A program made the position numbers and the translations under genes. The notes under the pieces are model-generated. The model ran no database searches. It worked only from the letters and a program-made list of their open reading frames with translations, and was not told where the DNA came from. This document shows positions 20,389-30,746 of a stretch of 64,000 nt of DNA, in pieces (the first letter of the stretch is position 1; every line of letters starts with the position of its first letter). The DNA is taken from NCBI RefSeq assembly GCF_003576245.1, contig NZ_QWGA01000007.1, positions 560,241-624,240 on the forward strand. The letters run 5' to 3'. The DNA is from Henriciella algicola (GTDB lineage: Bacteria; Pseudomonadota; Alphaproteobacteria; Caulobacterales; Hyphomonadaceae).

Positions 20389-20461
20389 GCCGCACCTTTA
20401 AGCAGATACGGATTAGGAATTTGCAAAGATCGCGCCACAATTCGCGCATAAGGAGTAAGGT

Positions 20462-21337
20462 CTAGAGCCCTCTCCAGAGACGCTTTTTCATGCACGGATC
20501 GGCATCAGCGCGTGCGCAGGAGTAGGTCGAGAGGAGCACCGTGTCGGCGCGGCCAATGAGGTTTTCAGCCGGTACATAACCCACAGAAGCGCGCTCTGCG
20601 GAGACGCCGGGCGCGAGTTCACACCCTGCCTCGTCGATCACACCATCATCGCCAACCGGGCAGTGACCGGTGACCGAGCGGCCATCTTCGGAATTGTCGC
20701 GATTGTCGCCGATGAAGAGGTAGTGCCCCTCTGGCACATCGAAGACAGGCGTATTGTCGAGGCTGCGGATCTGGCTTGGGCCCTGCTGCCACTGGTGGCT
20801 GAGCCAGGACTTCTCGCCAATCGTCTCGCGGTATTCGCGGGCCGTTTCCGTGCCGCGGAAATCATGAGGGCGATAGGTGACGCTGCGCACGAATTCGCGG
20901 TCGATCGGCTCACCATTCAGGTAGAGCTGTTCATTGACCATCTGGACCCGGTCGCCCGGCAGGCCAATGATCCGCTTGATCATGACCCGGTCGGTGTGTG
21001 GGTGCATGAAGACAGCGACATCGCCGCGATCCGGCTTGCCGCCAAGCACCCTGCCCTCACCCTGCGGGATCAGGCGCCATGCCCCCCATGGCAGGCTGTA
21101 GCGGCTATAGCCATAGGCAAACTTGTTGACCGCTACGCGGTCGCCGACCTGCAGGTTCGGCACCATGCTTTCGGACGGGATGACGCGCTGCTCATAGATC
21201 AGGAAAGAGAACATGTAGAATGCCGGGATGAAGATGAGCAGCGTCACCGCCCATTCCCGCAATTCGTGCAGCACTTTCTGCTTGAGCGTCCGGGTATCCT
21301 CGGGCTCTGATTCAGTCATGTCGGATGAAGTGCTCAT
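20462..21337 (-). CDS. lepB: Signal peptidase I
   Basis: The membrane-bound leader peptidase removes Sec signal peptides at the periplasmic face. With the start at 21337 it has 291 residues: a cytoplasmic tail, one membrane anchor (about 30-48), the catalytic serine in IPSESMVP (residue 57) and the general-base lysine in DRVMIKRIIGLPGDR (residue 121). The box GDNRDNSEDGR is also present. The N-terminal start is uncertain, because no good ribosome-binding site is seen and a later ATG (MTESEP) is possible. Confidence 0.93.
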   Translation of the reverse strand: MSTSSDMTESEPEDTRTLKQKVLHELREWAVTLLIFIPAFYMFSFLIYEQRVIPSESMVPNLQVGDRVAVNKFAYGYSRYSLPWGAWRLIPQGEGRVLGGKPDRGDVAVFMHPHTDRVMIKRIIGLPGDRVQMVNEQLYLNGEPIDREFVRSVTYRPHDFRGTETAREYRETIGEKSWLSHQWQQGPSQIRSLDNTPVFDVPEGHYLFIGDNRDNSEDGRSVTGHCPVGDDGVIDEAGCELAPGVSAERASVGYVPAENLIGRADTVLLSTYSCARADADPCMKKRLWRGL

Positions 21338-21524
21338 GACAGGCTGATACAGATCCTTTGAGAGGGCCGCAGGACACGACCGGCTTTGAAAACAGATACT
21401 TGCCGGGCACCGCAAAGGTTCCGAGCCGTCATGGCTTTGAGCACAGCGGGCGCTGCGGTCAAGTGGATGATTGGTCGCTTCTGCGATTCTTCAGGAGATG
21501 TGACCCGTCTGCTGCGCCGCCCGT

Positions 21525-22592
21525 TCAGGGTGCGCGGTACCAGTCCACGCCGTCGCCATCGCGCTCAACAACCGCCTTACCTTCGGCGATGAGATAGTTG
21601 AGGTGGGCAATCGCCTCCCCCGTCGCGAGCGAGAGCGATTCCTCGCCGATCTTGCGTCCGAAGATCGCAGGAAAGGTGTCGACGACCCGGCGTGGCCCCT
21701 CTGCAAGGCGTTGGGCCAATCGCTTCAGGCCGACATCGTGTCCTCTGATCAGGTGGTCGAGACGCTTGTGCGCGCCGCGGAACGGTGTGTTGTGCGCTGG
21801 CAGCACCAACACGTCGTCGCCCACTGCGGATTTCAGCTTCCGGCAGCTCTGTAGCCAGTCCTTCAGCGGATTTGCCTTCGGCTCCGTCGGGTGAACGGAC
21901 ACGTTAGATGAGATGCGCGGCAGAAGCTGGTCGCCGGAAATCATCACATTCTCACTCTTGCAGAAAAGGCAGACATGTTCGGGCGAGTGACCATTTCCCA
22001 TGACGATCTGCCAGTCTCGACCACCGAGGCGAATGGTTTCGCCATCAGAGAGGCGGCGATAGGCATCCGGCATCTGGCTCACGCCTTTGCCGAAGCGGCC
22101 GAACCGGCTGCGATACGTATCGACCTGCGCTTCATTCCAGCCCGCAGCGACATAGAAGTCGGTGCCCGCCGCAGGCGCTTCGCGGCCCGTGTCTGCGACC
22201 AGCATACGGCAGGAGATGTATTCCAGCTGGCTCATCCAGAGTTCGGCGCCGGGGAATTTGCGCGTCAGCCAACCTGCATTGCCGACATGGTCTGGGTGCA
22301 TGTGGGTGACGATCACGCGCCAGACGGGCCGGCCGCCCAGACAGTTGTCAAAGATGGTGCGCCAGGCGTCCTTGGTTTCAGGCATTGGCATGCCGGTATC
22401 GACGATGGTCCAGCCACGCTCGCCATCATCGATCAGCCAGAGATTTATCCATTCCAGCGCAAACGGCAGGCGCATTCGCACCCAGTAGAGGCCAGGAATG
22501 ATCTCTGTCGCTTCGCCTTGCTCGGGGACCCGTTCATCGAACGGGTAGGTCAGGCCGGGCTTTGCCGGCGTTTTCGTCTGTAAGCCATCCAT
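21525..22592 (-). CDS. MBL-fold metallo-hydrolase
   Basis: This metallo-beta-lactamase-fold hydrolase has about 355 residues from ATG 22592. The metal-binding motif HMHPDHVGNAGWL is clear, with a further histidine in MGNGHSPEH and an aspartate in MISGDQLLPR. The C-terminal helical domain (HKRLDHLIRGHDVGLKRLA) resembles the winged region of proteins in this group that act on thioesters or related esters. An upstream in-frame GTG start is the alternative. A GGTGAC-GTCACC palindrome lies just ahead of the start. It is downstream of sdaA on the same strand. Confidence 0.85.
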   Translation of the reverse strand: MDGLQTKTPAKPGLTYPFDERVPEQGEATEIIPGLYWVRMRLPFALEWINLWLIDDGERGWTIVDTGMPMPETKDAWRTIFDNCLGGRPVWRVIVTHMHPDHVGNAGWLTRKFPGAELWMSQLEYISCRMLVADTGREAPAAGTDFYVAAGWNEAQVDTYRSRFGRFGKGVSQMPDAYRRLSDGETIRLGGRDWQIVMGNGHSPEHVCLFCKSENVMISGDQLLPRISSNVSVHPTEPKANPLKDWLQSCRKLKSAVGDDVLVLPAHNTPFRGAHKRLDHLIRGHDVGLKRLAQRLAEGPRRVVDTFPAIFGRKIGEESLSLATGEAIAHLNYLIAEGKAVVERDGDGVDWYRAP

Positions 22593-22601
22593 GAGTTCGA
22601 T

Positions 22602-22619
22602 GGTGACACGTGAGTCACC
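22602..22619 (-). promoter_or_regulatory. Palindrome ahead of the MBL-fold gene
   Basis: GGTGAC, six bases, GTCACC, with the inner six (ACGTGA) nearly symmetric as well. It lies 10-27 bases before the ATG at 22592, in the short gap after sdaA. It could be an operator for separate control of the hydrolase, or an RNA hairpin masking the start. No regulator gene is adjacent. Confidence 0.35.
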
Positions 22620-22661
22620 GGTTACCAATCCATGACGGCGCGGAAGACCCTATCATTTCTG

Positions 22662-24041
22662 CTAGCAGGCGATGACATTCACAGCGAGGCCACCGGTGCT
22701 GGTTTCCTTGTACTTGTTGGACATGTCGTTGCCTGTCTGGCGCATTGTCTCAATGACCTGATCGAGGCTGACTTTGTGGTGGCCCGTACCCTGAAGCGCG
22801 AGGCGCGCGGCATTAGCGGCCTTCACCGCGCCAAAAGCGTTGCGCTCAATGCACGGGATCTGGACCAGTCCGCCAACGGGGTCGCAGGTGAGGCCTAGGT
22901 TATGCTCCATACCTATTTCGGCCGCCACGCATACGGTTTCAGCGTCTGCGCCCCAGACGGCGGCGAGCCCGCCGGCCGCCATCGAGCAGGCCACGCCAAC
23001 TTCTCCCTGACAGCCCATTTCTGCGCCAGAGATCGATGCGCGCTGTTTATAGAGCAGGCCGATGCCCCCTGCGGTCAGCAGGAACCGACGCGCCTTTGAG
23101 AGGTCGAGCTTATCGTCATCACAGCAATAATGGCGCATGACGGACGGCAGGATGCCCGCTGCCCCGTTGGTTGGCGAGGTCACGACGCGCCCGCCCGCCG
23201 CGTTCTCTTCATTCACCGCCATGGCATAGACATTGAGCCAGTCGAACAGCTGCTCACGCTCATTGGAGCCCGGATTGTCGACGAGGCGGCGATGAAGGTC
23301 TGGCGCGCGCCGCTTCACATCCAGCCCGCCCGGCAGCGTGCCTTCAGATTTCAGGCCATTGCGGATGCACTCCATCATGGTCTGGGCGATTTTATCGAGC
23401 CTTTTCTGTGTCTTGTCGCGCGATCTTCGTGCATCCTCATTGTGGAGAACAAGCTCATCGACACGCCAGCCATGGCTCTTGCAAAGCTCAATCATCTCTG
23501 CCGCTGAGCGGAAAGGGTGCGGCGCGCCGCGTGCGCTGGCGACCAGGTCGCCGCTGGCTGGCTTTTCAAGCTGTTTGCGTGAGGCGATGAACCCGCCGCC
23601 GGTGGAGTAATACTCCCGCGAATAGGGTTCAGTCCCTTCGGCGCCAAACAAGGTAAGCACCATGCCATTGGGGTGCAGGTCGGGGACGACGTCTGTGCAG
23701 AATTTGAGGTCCTTCAGCGGATTGAAGTCGATCTTCGGGCCGCCATCCAGCTGAATGGATTTGGTCTGGACGATTTCGCGGAAACGCGATTCGGCCTCTG
23801 CCGGGTCAGCGGTTTCAGGCTGCATACCTTCAAGGCCGAGCATGACCGCCTTGTCAGTGCCGTGCCCGACACCCGTGAGCGCGAGCGAGCCCTGAAGCGC
23901 GACCTCAACCCGCACTGCGCCGTCCAGCCGCCCTGCCCTGTCAGCCTCCTGCAGGAAGCGCCGCGCAATGCGCATCGGCCCTACTGTGTGAGAGCTCGAC
24001 GGGCCTAGCCCGATACGAAAAAGGTCAAGAACTGACAGCAT
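22662..24041 (-). CDS. sdaA: L-serine ammonia-lyase, iron-sulfur type
   Basis: The 459-residue single-chain L-serine dehydratase converts L-serine to pyruvate and ammonia. The start at 24041 ([11 protein letters not shown]) gives the family length and N-terminus, with [12 protein letters not shown] next. The cysteines that hold the [4Fe-4S] cluster are in the C-terminal alpha domain, around [24 protein letters not shown] and [14 protein letters not shown]. The protein ends in a cysteine, as in related enzymes. It is divergent from the amidase gene and may run on into the MBL-fold gene. Confidence 0.95.
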   Translation of the reverse strand: MLSVLDLFRIGLGPSSSHTVGPMRIARRFLQEADRAGRLDGAVRVEVALQGSLALTGVGHGTDKAVMLGLEGMQPETADPAEAESRFREIVQTKSIQLDGGPKIDFNPLKDLKFCTDVVPDLHPNGMVLTLFGAEGTEPYSREYYSTGGGFIASRKQLEKPASGDLVASARGAPHPFRSAAEMIELCKSHGWRVDELVLHNEDARRSRDKTQKRLDKIAQTMMECIRNGLKSEGTLPGGLDVKRRAPDLHRRLVDNPGSNEREQLFDWLNVYAMAVNEENAAGGRVVTSPTNGAAGILPSVMRHYCCDDDKLDLSKARRFLLTAGGIGLLYKQRASISGAEMGCQGEVGVACSMAAGGLAAVWGADAETVCVAAEIGMEHNLGLTCDPVGGLVQIPCIERNAFGAVKAANAARLALQGTGHHKVSLDQVIETMRQTGNDMSNKYKETSTGGLAVNVIAC

Positions 24042-24165
24042 GCAGATTATGTCCGATACGCGAAAAACTGGAACGCCTACCGGGCTATAACCTGCTTGCC
24101 TTTGCGGCAAGACCAACGCAGGCTAGCACACACTTGGCCCGACAGAGGCCGCCGGGAGGACACCT

Positions 24166-25650
24166 ATGACAACTATGACACGCCGCCGCCTGCTCGCAGG
24201 TGGCACAACGCTCGCCGCCTTTCTGCCATTCGCGAACGCCTGTGCCCCAGCAACCGTCATGGCCGCAGGCGCAGGATCAGCCGAGCTAGATGGTGTTGCC
24301 ATGGCGCAAATGATTGCGCGCGGGGAGACCACGTCGATCCAGCTAACTGAGGCTGCGATCGCCAGAGCTGAAGCGGTAAACCCGCAGATTAACGCACTGG
24401 CGACAAAGACTTTTGACCTGGCGCGCACACGCGCTGCAGCCAGCCCGGCAGGCGAATTCGGCGGCGTTCCGACGGCTATCAAGGATCTCGACAACTGGAA
24501 GGGCGCGCCGACCATGTATGGCAGCCGCGCCTTCCGTGGAAACCTTGCTGAGGAAGATTCGGTTCTGCCTGGCCGCTGGCGCGATGCAGGTGTGGTTGTC
24601 ATCGGCAAGTCGACGACGCCAGAGATGGGGCTCACCTCATCGACAGAGCCGCTGGTTACCGGCGCGACGCGTAACCCCTGGGATCTTTCACGGTCCCCTG
24701 GTGGATCTTCAGGCGGTGCGGCCGCCCTCACGTCAGCGCGCGTGGTCCCGTTTGCCCATGCAAGCGATGGCGGCGGGTCGATCCGTATTCCTGCTGCCTG
24801 CTGTGGTCTGTTTGGACTGAAGCCATCACGCGGCGCGCTGGTGTCAGCATCGACCGGCTCTCCGGTTGAACTCAGTGTGGATCACGCAGTTACACGCACC
24901 GTGCGCGACAGCGCCGCCCTGTTTGCCATGGCTGAAGCGGGTGAGAGCCTGCCAAAGATTGGAGAGATCACGGGGCCTTCCTCCCGCCGTCTGAAGATCG
25001 CCCTGGTGACGGAGACCGGCACCGACGCGCAACTGGACCCGGAAGTCCGCGCGGCGACCGAACAGGCCGCAACCCTCTGCCGTGAGCTTGGCCATGAGGT
25101 GATTGACTGGGACCTGCCAATCGATGCACGCAAATTCCAGGACCAGTTCATCTTGTTCTGGGCCGCCGGGGCCGCACAGTTCATGCAGGACGCCGCCGCA
25201 GCGCTTGGCACGGCGCCCTCACCAGAAATAATCGAGCCGTGGACGCTTGGCCTCGCCGCCCTGTTCAGTGAACGCCAGGGCGAATTCGCCGATACCGTCG
25301 CTGACCTACAGGCCTTCTCATCGATCTATGCGAGCTGGTTTGAGAATTTCGACGTGCTGCTCACGCCAACAGTGACCAAGCTGCCGCCGAAAATTGGAGA
25401 GCAGGCGCCCGATGGTGACTTCGACACGGTAATGAAATCAGTCACCGACTATGTTGCCTACACGCCTTATATGAACGTCTCGGGCGCTGCCTCCATGAAT
25501 GTGCCGCTCTTCTGGTCTGAAGGCGGGCTGCCGATCGGCTCCATGTTCTCAGGTCGTCAGGGCGATGACGGCCTGCTGCTTGCCCTCGCCTATGAGCTGG
25601 AACAGGCCAGACCGTGGATTTCCCGGCGTCCGGCGTTGATCGCGACTTGA
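24166..25650 (+). CDS. Exported amidase (amidase-signature family)
   Basis: The 494-residue hydrolase has a complete Ser-cisSer-Lys triad: lysine 106 in AIKDLDN, serine 182 in SPGGSSGG and nucleophile serine 205 in DGGGSIR. The N-terminus [13 protein letters not shown] looks like a Tat signal, and the following PFANAC could act as a lipobox, so a periplasmic or lipid-anchored enzyme is likely. GGGAGGACACCT sets the start at 24166. The amide substrate is not known. An enoyl-CoA hydratase gene follows after 31 bases. Confidence 0.9.
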   Translation: MTTMTRRRLLAGGTTLAAFLPFANACAPATVMAAGAGSAELDGVAMAQMIARGETTSIQLTEAAIARAEAVNPQINALATKTFDLARTRAAASPAGEFGGVPTAIKDLDNWKGAPTMYGSRAFRGNLAEEDSVLPGRWRDAGVVVIGKSTTPEMGLTSSTEPLVTGATRNPWDLSRSPGGSSGGAAALTSARVVPFAHASDGGGSIRIPAACCGLFGLKPSRGALVSASTGSPVELSVDHAVTRTVRDSAALFAMAEAGESLPKIGEITGPSSRRLKIALVTETGTDAQLDPEVRAATEQAATLCRELGHEVIDWDLPIDARKFQDQFILFWAAGAAQFMQDAAAALGTAPSPEIIEPWTLGLAALFSERQGEFADTVADLQAFSSIYASWFENFDVLLTPTVTKLPPKIGEQAPDGDFDTVMKSVTDYVAYTPYMNVSGAASMNVPLFWSEGGLPIGSMFSGRQGDDGLLLALAYELEQARPWISRRPALIAT

Positions 25651-25681
25651 CGGGCTACCTGTAAGCTGAAAGCGGTGGCCA

Positions 25682-26470
25682 ATGTCCACACCGGAAAACC
25701 GCCCCGTATTTCTCACTGGCTCAGGTAGCTGCGCGGAAATCGTCATCAATGCGCCCGCAAGGCGCAATGCGCTCAGCATGTCCATGTGGGCAGCCCTGCC
25801 CGTTCTCGTCAGGACGGTCGACGCCGATAGCGCGGCGAAGGCGCTGATTATCCATGGCGGCGATGTCGGCCATTTCGCGGCCGGCGTGGACATCTCTGAG
25901 TTCGAGACAATCTATTCTGACGAAGCCAACACGCGCGAAACGACGGCAATCATCTCCGATGCGATGAGCGCGATCGAGAATTGCAGCAAACCGGTCATTG
26001 CCGCCGTCGAGGGAAGCTGTTTCGGCGCGGGCGTCGCCCTGGCCGTTGCCTGCGATATCCGAATGGCTTCGCCTGAAGCATCTTTCGGATTGCCGCCTGC
26101 AAAACTGGGGATCGTCTACCCTCCGGCCGACCTTCGGCGGCTGGTCAGACTGGTTGGCCCTTCAAATGCCAAGCATATGCTGTTTTCTGCGCGCCGGTTT
26201 TCGGCTGACGAAGCACATGCGTTGGGGCTTGTGAACGAAGTGGCACGAGACGGCAGTGTCATCGAGGCCGCCCGGAAGACAGTTCAGGAGATTGCCGCAA
26301 ATTCTTCCTGGTCAGTGAAAGCACTGAAAGAGATGGTGCGCGACGTCCAGAATGATGCGAGCGACGAAGCGCTTCTGAAGTATATGGTCGACGGTGCGGC
26401 TGGCGAAGACTTCCGCGAAGGCTACCGCGCCTTCCTCGAAAAGCGTAAGGCCGCATTCCCTTCCGGATAG
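25682..26470 (+). CDS. Enoyl-CoA hydratase/isomerase family protein
   Basis: A 262-residue crotonase-fold protein. The oxyanion-hole segments are FAAGVDISEFE near residue 62 and EGSCFGAGVALAVACDIR near residue 112, followed by FGLPPAKLGIVYPP, where one catalytic glutamate is usual. It probably hydrates or isomerises enoyl-CoA thioesters. The position that normally holds the second glutamate of hydratases reads FGLPPAKLG instead of the usual FGxPE, so the reaction may differ. It is cotranscribed with the amidase in all likelihood. Confidence 0.88.
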   Translation: MSTPENRPVFLTGSGSCAEIVINAPARRNALSMSMWAALPVLVRTVDADSAAKALIIHGGDVGHFAAGVDISEFETIYSDEANTRETTAIISDAMSAIENCSKPVIAAVEGSCFGAGVALAVACDIRMASPEASFGLPPAKLGIVYPPADLRRLVRLVGPSNAKHMLFSARRFSADEAHALGLVNEVARDGSVIEAARKTVQEIAANSSWSVKALKEMVRDVQNDASDEALLKYMVDGAAGEDFREGYRAFLEKRKAAFPSG

Positions 26471-26693
26471 GTTCGCCACGCGAATACATGCTGCGGCGCA
26501 ACTTTAGATGTCTATGTTTCCCCAAAGTGATGCAACAAAACATCACTAGTGAAGTATTTTTGCATAACGCTGATTTCTCCCATTGAGAATTTGCGGCAGC
26601 ACACTTTATGGCGTGCTGCGGTGCGATCTCCAATGACTGTTGGGGTTATCGACACGCAAATCAGAAAAATAACGATCTGGGAGTCTAAACTTT
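26471..26693 (+). promoter_or_regulatory. Upstream region of the TonB receptor gene
   Basis: A+T-rich relative to its neighbours. A possible promoter is TTGAGA at 26583-26588 with TATGGC 18 bases later. A dyad GCAGCAC (26596-26602) with GTGCTGC (26613-26619) overlaps it and could be an operator or leader hairpin. No Fur-box-like sequence is obvious to me, so control by something other than iron should be considered. Confidence 0.35.
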
Positions 26694-29036
26694 ATGCAAC
26701 GCAGCAAATTCCTCCTCTCGACGGCCGCTTCCGTCGCCATTCTCGCGCAGGCTCCTGCCTTCGCCCAAGAGGCACCAGAAGCAGAACGCGAGTCGGCAGT
26801 GGACCGTGTCCTTCAGAAGGTCACCGTGTCTGCAACCAAAAAGCAGAACGTTGAAAACGTGCAGGACGTTCCTGTCTCCGTGACCGCGTTCAACGAAGAC
26901 ACGCTCGACGCACTGAACGTCGCAAACCTCGAAGACCTTTCCTACTCCACGCCGAACGTCTCGCTCGATGACGTTGGCACGGCACGCGGCACGGCAAACT
27001 TCGCTATCCGTGGCCTCGGCGTGAACTCGTCGATCCCGTCGATCGACCCAGCCGTTGGTGTGTTTATCGATGGCGTCTATCTCGGTGTGAACAACGGCGT
27101 CGTCGTCGACCTGTTCGACCTCGACAGCGTTGAAGTCCTGCGCGGCCCACAAGGCCTCCTGTTCGGCCGTAACACCACCGGTGGTGCGCTGGTCGTCAAT
27201 ACGGGCAACCCGACCGACGAGTTCAGCTACAAGGCACAGGCGACCTTTGACGGCCCGATCGACGATGATCGCGGTGGCCTCAACTCCACCATCCAGGGCA
27301 CGGTTTCCGGCCCTCTGATCGATGGCGTCCTGAACGGCAAGATCGGTGCTTACTACAACACCGACGCTGGCTACTTCAAAAACCTGAACGACGGCGACAA
27401 TCACGGCGAAGCACAGGTCGCGATCTATCGCGGCGCGCTCGAGTGGTTTGCAAGCGATCGCCTCACCTTCCTCGCGAAGGCTGAGTACACCGACAGCCGC
27501 GTCGACGGCCCGTCCGGCCAGAACCGCTCCTACTTCGATCGCGACAGCTTCGACTTCTCGATCAACAGCCCAGGCACCGGCGAAGCCGAAACCATCTTCG
27601 CATCGCTGCGCGCTGACTATGATGTCGACTTCGGCAACGGTACGATCACCAACATTCTCGGCTACCGCGAATATGACTCCCTGAGCACCGGTAGCGACAT
27701 CGACGCAACGCCGTTCACACTGTTCCACTCAAACGCAGAATTCCTGCAGGAACAGATCTCCAACGAGCTGCGCTATGCTGGCACGTTCGGTAATGTGGAC
27801 CTCACCACGGGCGTCTACTACTTCAACCAGACGCTCGACTATACCGAAGTCCGCAACCTGCCGACCACGCGCCCGGCACCGCTTCCAGCGACCATTCCGT
27901 GGATCTTCTACGGCGGCGGTTCGCAGGACCACACGGTCTACGGCGCTTTCGCAAACGTCGATTACTCGATCACGCCTGACCTGATCGTGACGGCTGGCCT
28001 TCGTTATTCGAAGGAAGAAAAAGACGCCGACGTGACCTTCATCCGTCCGCGCTTCGAGTGTTCTGTCGTTGACGGCACCTGCCCGACCGACGGCTTCAAC
28101 CAGCTTCTCGGTGCCCTCGGCGCACAAGAGCCAAACGGCTTCTCCGATGGCGACGACTGGTCGAACTGGACCCCGAAAGTTGGCCTGCAATACTTCTGGT
28201 CTGACAACTTCCAGACCTATGGCTACTACACCAAGGGCTTCCGCTCGGGCGGCTACAACTTCCGCATCACGGATGTTGGCGTCTTTCTGAACCAGATTGT
28301 GCCGGCAACCGGCGGCAATTTCGGCTTTGACGAAGAAGAAGTCGATGCGTTCGAAATCGGCTTCAAGTCCGGCAGCGAAGACGGCCGCATCCAGCTTAAC
28401 GGTGCAGCCTTCCTGACCGAAATCGCCGACATGCAGCGCGAAGTGAACACTGCTGGCCCATCGGGCGTCGTTCAGAACATCCTGAACACGGCTGACGCGA
28501 CCATCATCGGTGTCGAAGTTGAAGGCCGCGTTGCGCTGACCGACAACTTCCTGGTCAACTTCAATGCTGGCCTGATCGATGCGAGCTATGACGATGTCCG
28601 TTTCGACATCTCCGGCGACACGCAGGTCAACATTCTTGACCAGCGTCTCGACCTGCCGCGCGTTCCTCCGGTCACCTATGGTGTCGGCGCGATATATGAC
28701 ATCGATCTCGGTGACATGGGCGCCCTGATCAGCCGCGCAAATTATCAGTACCGCGACCGTATCGCCTACACCGATAGCAACTTCGGCTGGATCCAGGATT
28801 CCCATCAGCTGTCCGCGAACATCAGCTGGGAAACGCCTTATGATGGCTTCACCGTGTCGCTTTTCGGTCAGAACCTACTCGACAGCGTTCAGGCCGGTAA
28901 CGACACGCAGCTGCCTTTCCCTGGCCCGCTGTCCAACGGTGTGCAGACCCCTTACCAGCCATTCCCGGGTGGCGGCACGTTCTCGCCGCTCAAGAAGGGC
29001 CGTCTGGTCGGTGTGGAGTTCACGCTCCGCCGCTAG
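26694..29036 (+). CDS. TonB-dependent outer-membrane receptor
   Basis: The 780-residue receptor has a signal peptide ending near AFAQ (residue 24). A TonB box-like stretch around KVTVSATK comes next, then the plug domain (NVQDVPVSVTAFNEDTL to the RGPQGLLFGRNTTGG region, about 60-165), and a 22-strand barrel to the C-terminus, which ends in VEFTLRR as outer-membrane proteins should. It imports an unknown large or scarce ligand using TonB energy. It is of the Caulobacter/sphingomonad type often used for glycans or aromatic compounds. It is monocistronic and ends in a strong terminator. Confidence 0.95.
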   Translation: MQRSKFLLSTAASVAILAQAPAFAQEAPEAERESAVDRVLQKVTVSATKKQNVENVQDVPVSVTAFNEDTLDALNVANLEDLSYSTPNVSLDDVGTARGTANFAIRGLGVNSSIPSIDPAVGVFIDGVYLGVNNGVVVDLFDLDSVEVLRGPQGLLFGRNTTGGALVVNTGNPTDEFSYKAQATFDGPIDDDRGGLNSTIQGTVSGPLIDGVLNGKIGAYYNTDAGYFKNLNDGDNHGEAQVAIYRGALEWFASDRLTFLAKAEYTDSRVDGPSGQNRSYFDRDSFDFSINSPGTGEAETIFASLRADYDVDFGNGTITNILGYREYDSLSTGSDIDATPFTLFHSNAEFLQEQISNELRYAGTFGNVDLTTGVYYFNQTLDYTEVRNLPTTRPAPLPATIPWIFYGGGSQDHTVYGAFANVDYSITPDLIVTAGLRYSKEEKDADVTFIRPRFECSVVDGTCPTDGFNQLLGALGAQEPNGFSDGDDWSNWTPKVGLQYFWSDNFQTYGYYTKGFRSGGYNFRITDVGVFLNQIVPATGGNFGFDEEEVDAFEIGFKSGSEDGRIQLNGAAFLTEIADMQREVNTAGPSGVVQNILNTADATIIGVEVEGRVALTDNFLVNFNAGLIDASYDDVRFDISGDTQVNILDQRLDLPRVPPVTYGVGAIYDIDLGDMGALISRANYQYRDRIAYTDSNFGWIQDSHQLSANISWETPYDGFTVSLFGQNLLDSVQAGNDTQLPFPGPLSNGVQTPYQPFPGGGTFSPLKKGRLVGVEFTLRR

Positions 29037-29059
29037 TCAGGTATGACATTCGAAACATG

Positions 29060-29095
29060 AAAGGGCGGCTGAGAAATCTGCCGCCCTTTTTCTTT
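29060..29095 (+). terminator. Terminator of the TonB receptor gene
   Basis: The 10-bp stem AAAGGGCGGC, ten-base loop and perfect complement are followed by TTCTTT. It starts 24 bases after the stop codon. It may also serve the convergent DUF2252 gene because the stem has an A-run on its other side. Confidence 0.88.
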
Positions 29096-29111
29096 GCCGG
29101 ATCAGTGAGGC

Positions 29112-30596
29112 CTAACGATAGATCATCTCGATATTCTCAAACGCTCCTCTGGCGTGATCTTCACAGAACATCTTGTGGTCCTGCTTCAACCGGTCGGCCG
29201 CCTCTGCGGTGAAGCGAACGATATCGTCGATGAAGAGATGGCGAGGACGTGTTGCCTCCAGAATGGCTGGTTCGACGTCATAGTCGATCTGACCGAGATC
29301 ATCTGAGCGGGCATGCGCCTGAGCAAGCGCCGCGCCGCACGCCTTGGCGTATTTCTTCCAGGTCTTGTAGCTCAGCTTGTCGATGTCGATGTCGTCCCGA
29401 AACGGCGCGCGCTCCCGGCTCATGAAGCTTTCGCCGTCGATCTCAACCGCGCCATAGAAGATGTCGCCATGCGCAAGCTGGACACTCTGGCCGTGGGCGA
29501 TCCGATCGGCCTTGGAGCCCGCATTGAAGTCGCTCGGCGGTGTCAGTCCTTCGAGGGCAGAGAGGCGTGCCCGCTTGAATTCGATGATGATGTCGTCGGT
29601 CGCGTCCTTGGATGGCCCCTCGATCAGGACGTAGTATCTAGGGAGGCCGAGCGAGGCCGTCCCTTGCCCGTGGCGAACACAGACATCCTTCACCTTGAGC
29701 TCACCTGCCCGGTCGGGAACATCGAAGCCCTTGCGCTCGGCAAGCTCATTGACCGCCTTCTGGAACTTCTCTTTCTCGCTGGAGAGAGGCTGGAGCTCAT
29801 CGTCGGAGCGAAAGCCCCGCCCATTCGGTTTCAGATAGTCGTCCCAAAGCCAGTCCCTGCGCTCTTCCCAGGCTTCCTCGAACAGGCGCTGGATGACCTC
29901 TGGCGAATTGTTCAGTCTGAACGCGTCGTGCTCCTCATTTGAGTGACGCGCATAGGTCTTCATCGCTTTGAGATAACCCTTCACGAACTTCGCTACGACC
30001 TTCCGGCGCTTCTTGCGCTTCATGCCCGAAACCATGTCAGTCGCGACCCAGAAGCCCACGGCACCCCTTTTGATATCCCAGGTGAATGGCGCGTAGATCG
30101 TCTCGTCAAAATCGTTGACGCCGAAGATCGGCGCACCATTCGCATCGGGCATCACACCAAAGTTTTCGGGGTGAACATCTCCGAGCGCCATGACCGTTGG
30201 CATACTTGCATCTTCGCCGACGAGATCGCGGTAGAAGAGCAAGGCCGTGCCGCGGAAGAATTTGAAGTAGTCACCTGCCAGCGTGTCGAATTTGTTGGCG
30301 GCGCCCGGCGCGCGATTGGCGATGCGGGTAGCATGGTCCTCGCGCAGGGTTGAGCGAACATGTTCGCGCCGCGCCTGGCCGGTCAGCATGCGAGGCGGGA
30401 TGACTTGCTCTCCATTCGCCAACCGTTCGGCGAGCACCCTGAAAGCATCGACCTTGCCGTTAGCCTGGCGCCAGGGCTTGGGCTTCTCGGCTGGCTTTTT
30501 CTTCTGCGTGCCAGACTTGGCTCCACCTGAAGATTGCTTCGTGCCCGAAGCCGGTTTTTGCTTCGTAGACTTCGTGGGTGTGGCCGCTTTCGCCAT
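29112..30596 (-). CDS. DUF2252 family protein
   Basis: This 494-residue protein begins with a basic, low-complexity Lys/Ser/Thr/Pro tail of about 45 residues. The conserved DUF2252 body follows, with MALGDVHPENFGV, VNDFDETIYAPFTWDIKR and, later, QLAHGDIFYG. These acidic motifs resemble kinase-like or aminoglycoside-phosphotransferase-like folds, but the biochemical role of the family is not established. The start at 30596 is preceded by GGAGATCCG. It is convergent with the TonB receptor and divergent from the oxidoreductase. Confidence 0.88.
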   Translation of the reverse strand: MAKAATPTKSTKQKPASGTKQSSGGAKSGTQKKKPAEKPKPWRQANGKVDAFRVLAERLANGEQVIPPRMLTGQARREHVRSTLREDHATRIANRAPGAANKFDTLAGDYFKFFRGTALLFYRDLVGEDASMPTVMALGDVHPENFGVMPDANGAPIFGVNDFDETIYAPFTWDIKRGAVGFWVATDMVSGMKRKKRRKVVAKFVKGYLKAMKTYARHSNEEHDAFRLNNSPEVIQRLFEEAWEERRDWLWDDYLKPNGRGFRSDDELQPLSSEKEKFQKAVNELAERKGFDVPDRAGELKVKDVCVRHGQGTASLGLPRYYVLIEGPSKDATDDIIIEFKRARLSALEGLTPPSDFNAGSKADRIAHGQSVQLAHGDIFYGAVEIDGESFMSRERAPFRDDIDIDKLSYKTWKKYAKACGAALAQAHARSDDLGQIDYDVEPAILEATRPRHLFIDDIVRFTAEAADRLKQDHKMFCEDHARGAFENIEMIYR

Positions 30597-30746
30597 CGGA
30601 TCTCCAACATTGATTTTCTGTTAGAGTTTCAACGCGCGGACTTCATTCGCGGTTGCACATGGGGCATCTCGGCTTTTCGCTTGGCTTTCGCAGGGTCAGC
30701 GATGCTTTGGCTCGTCCCAACCAAGGAAACACAAGGGAGAGTCTCA

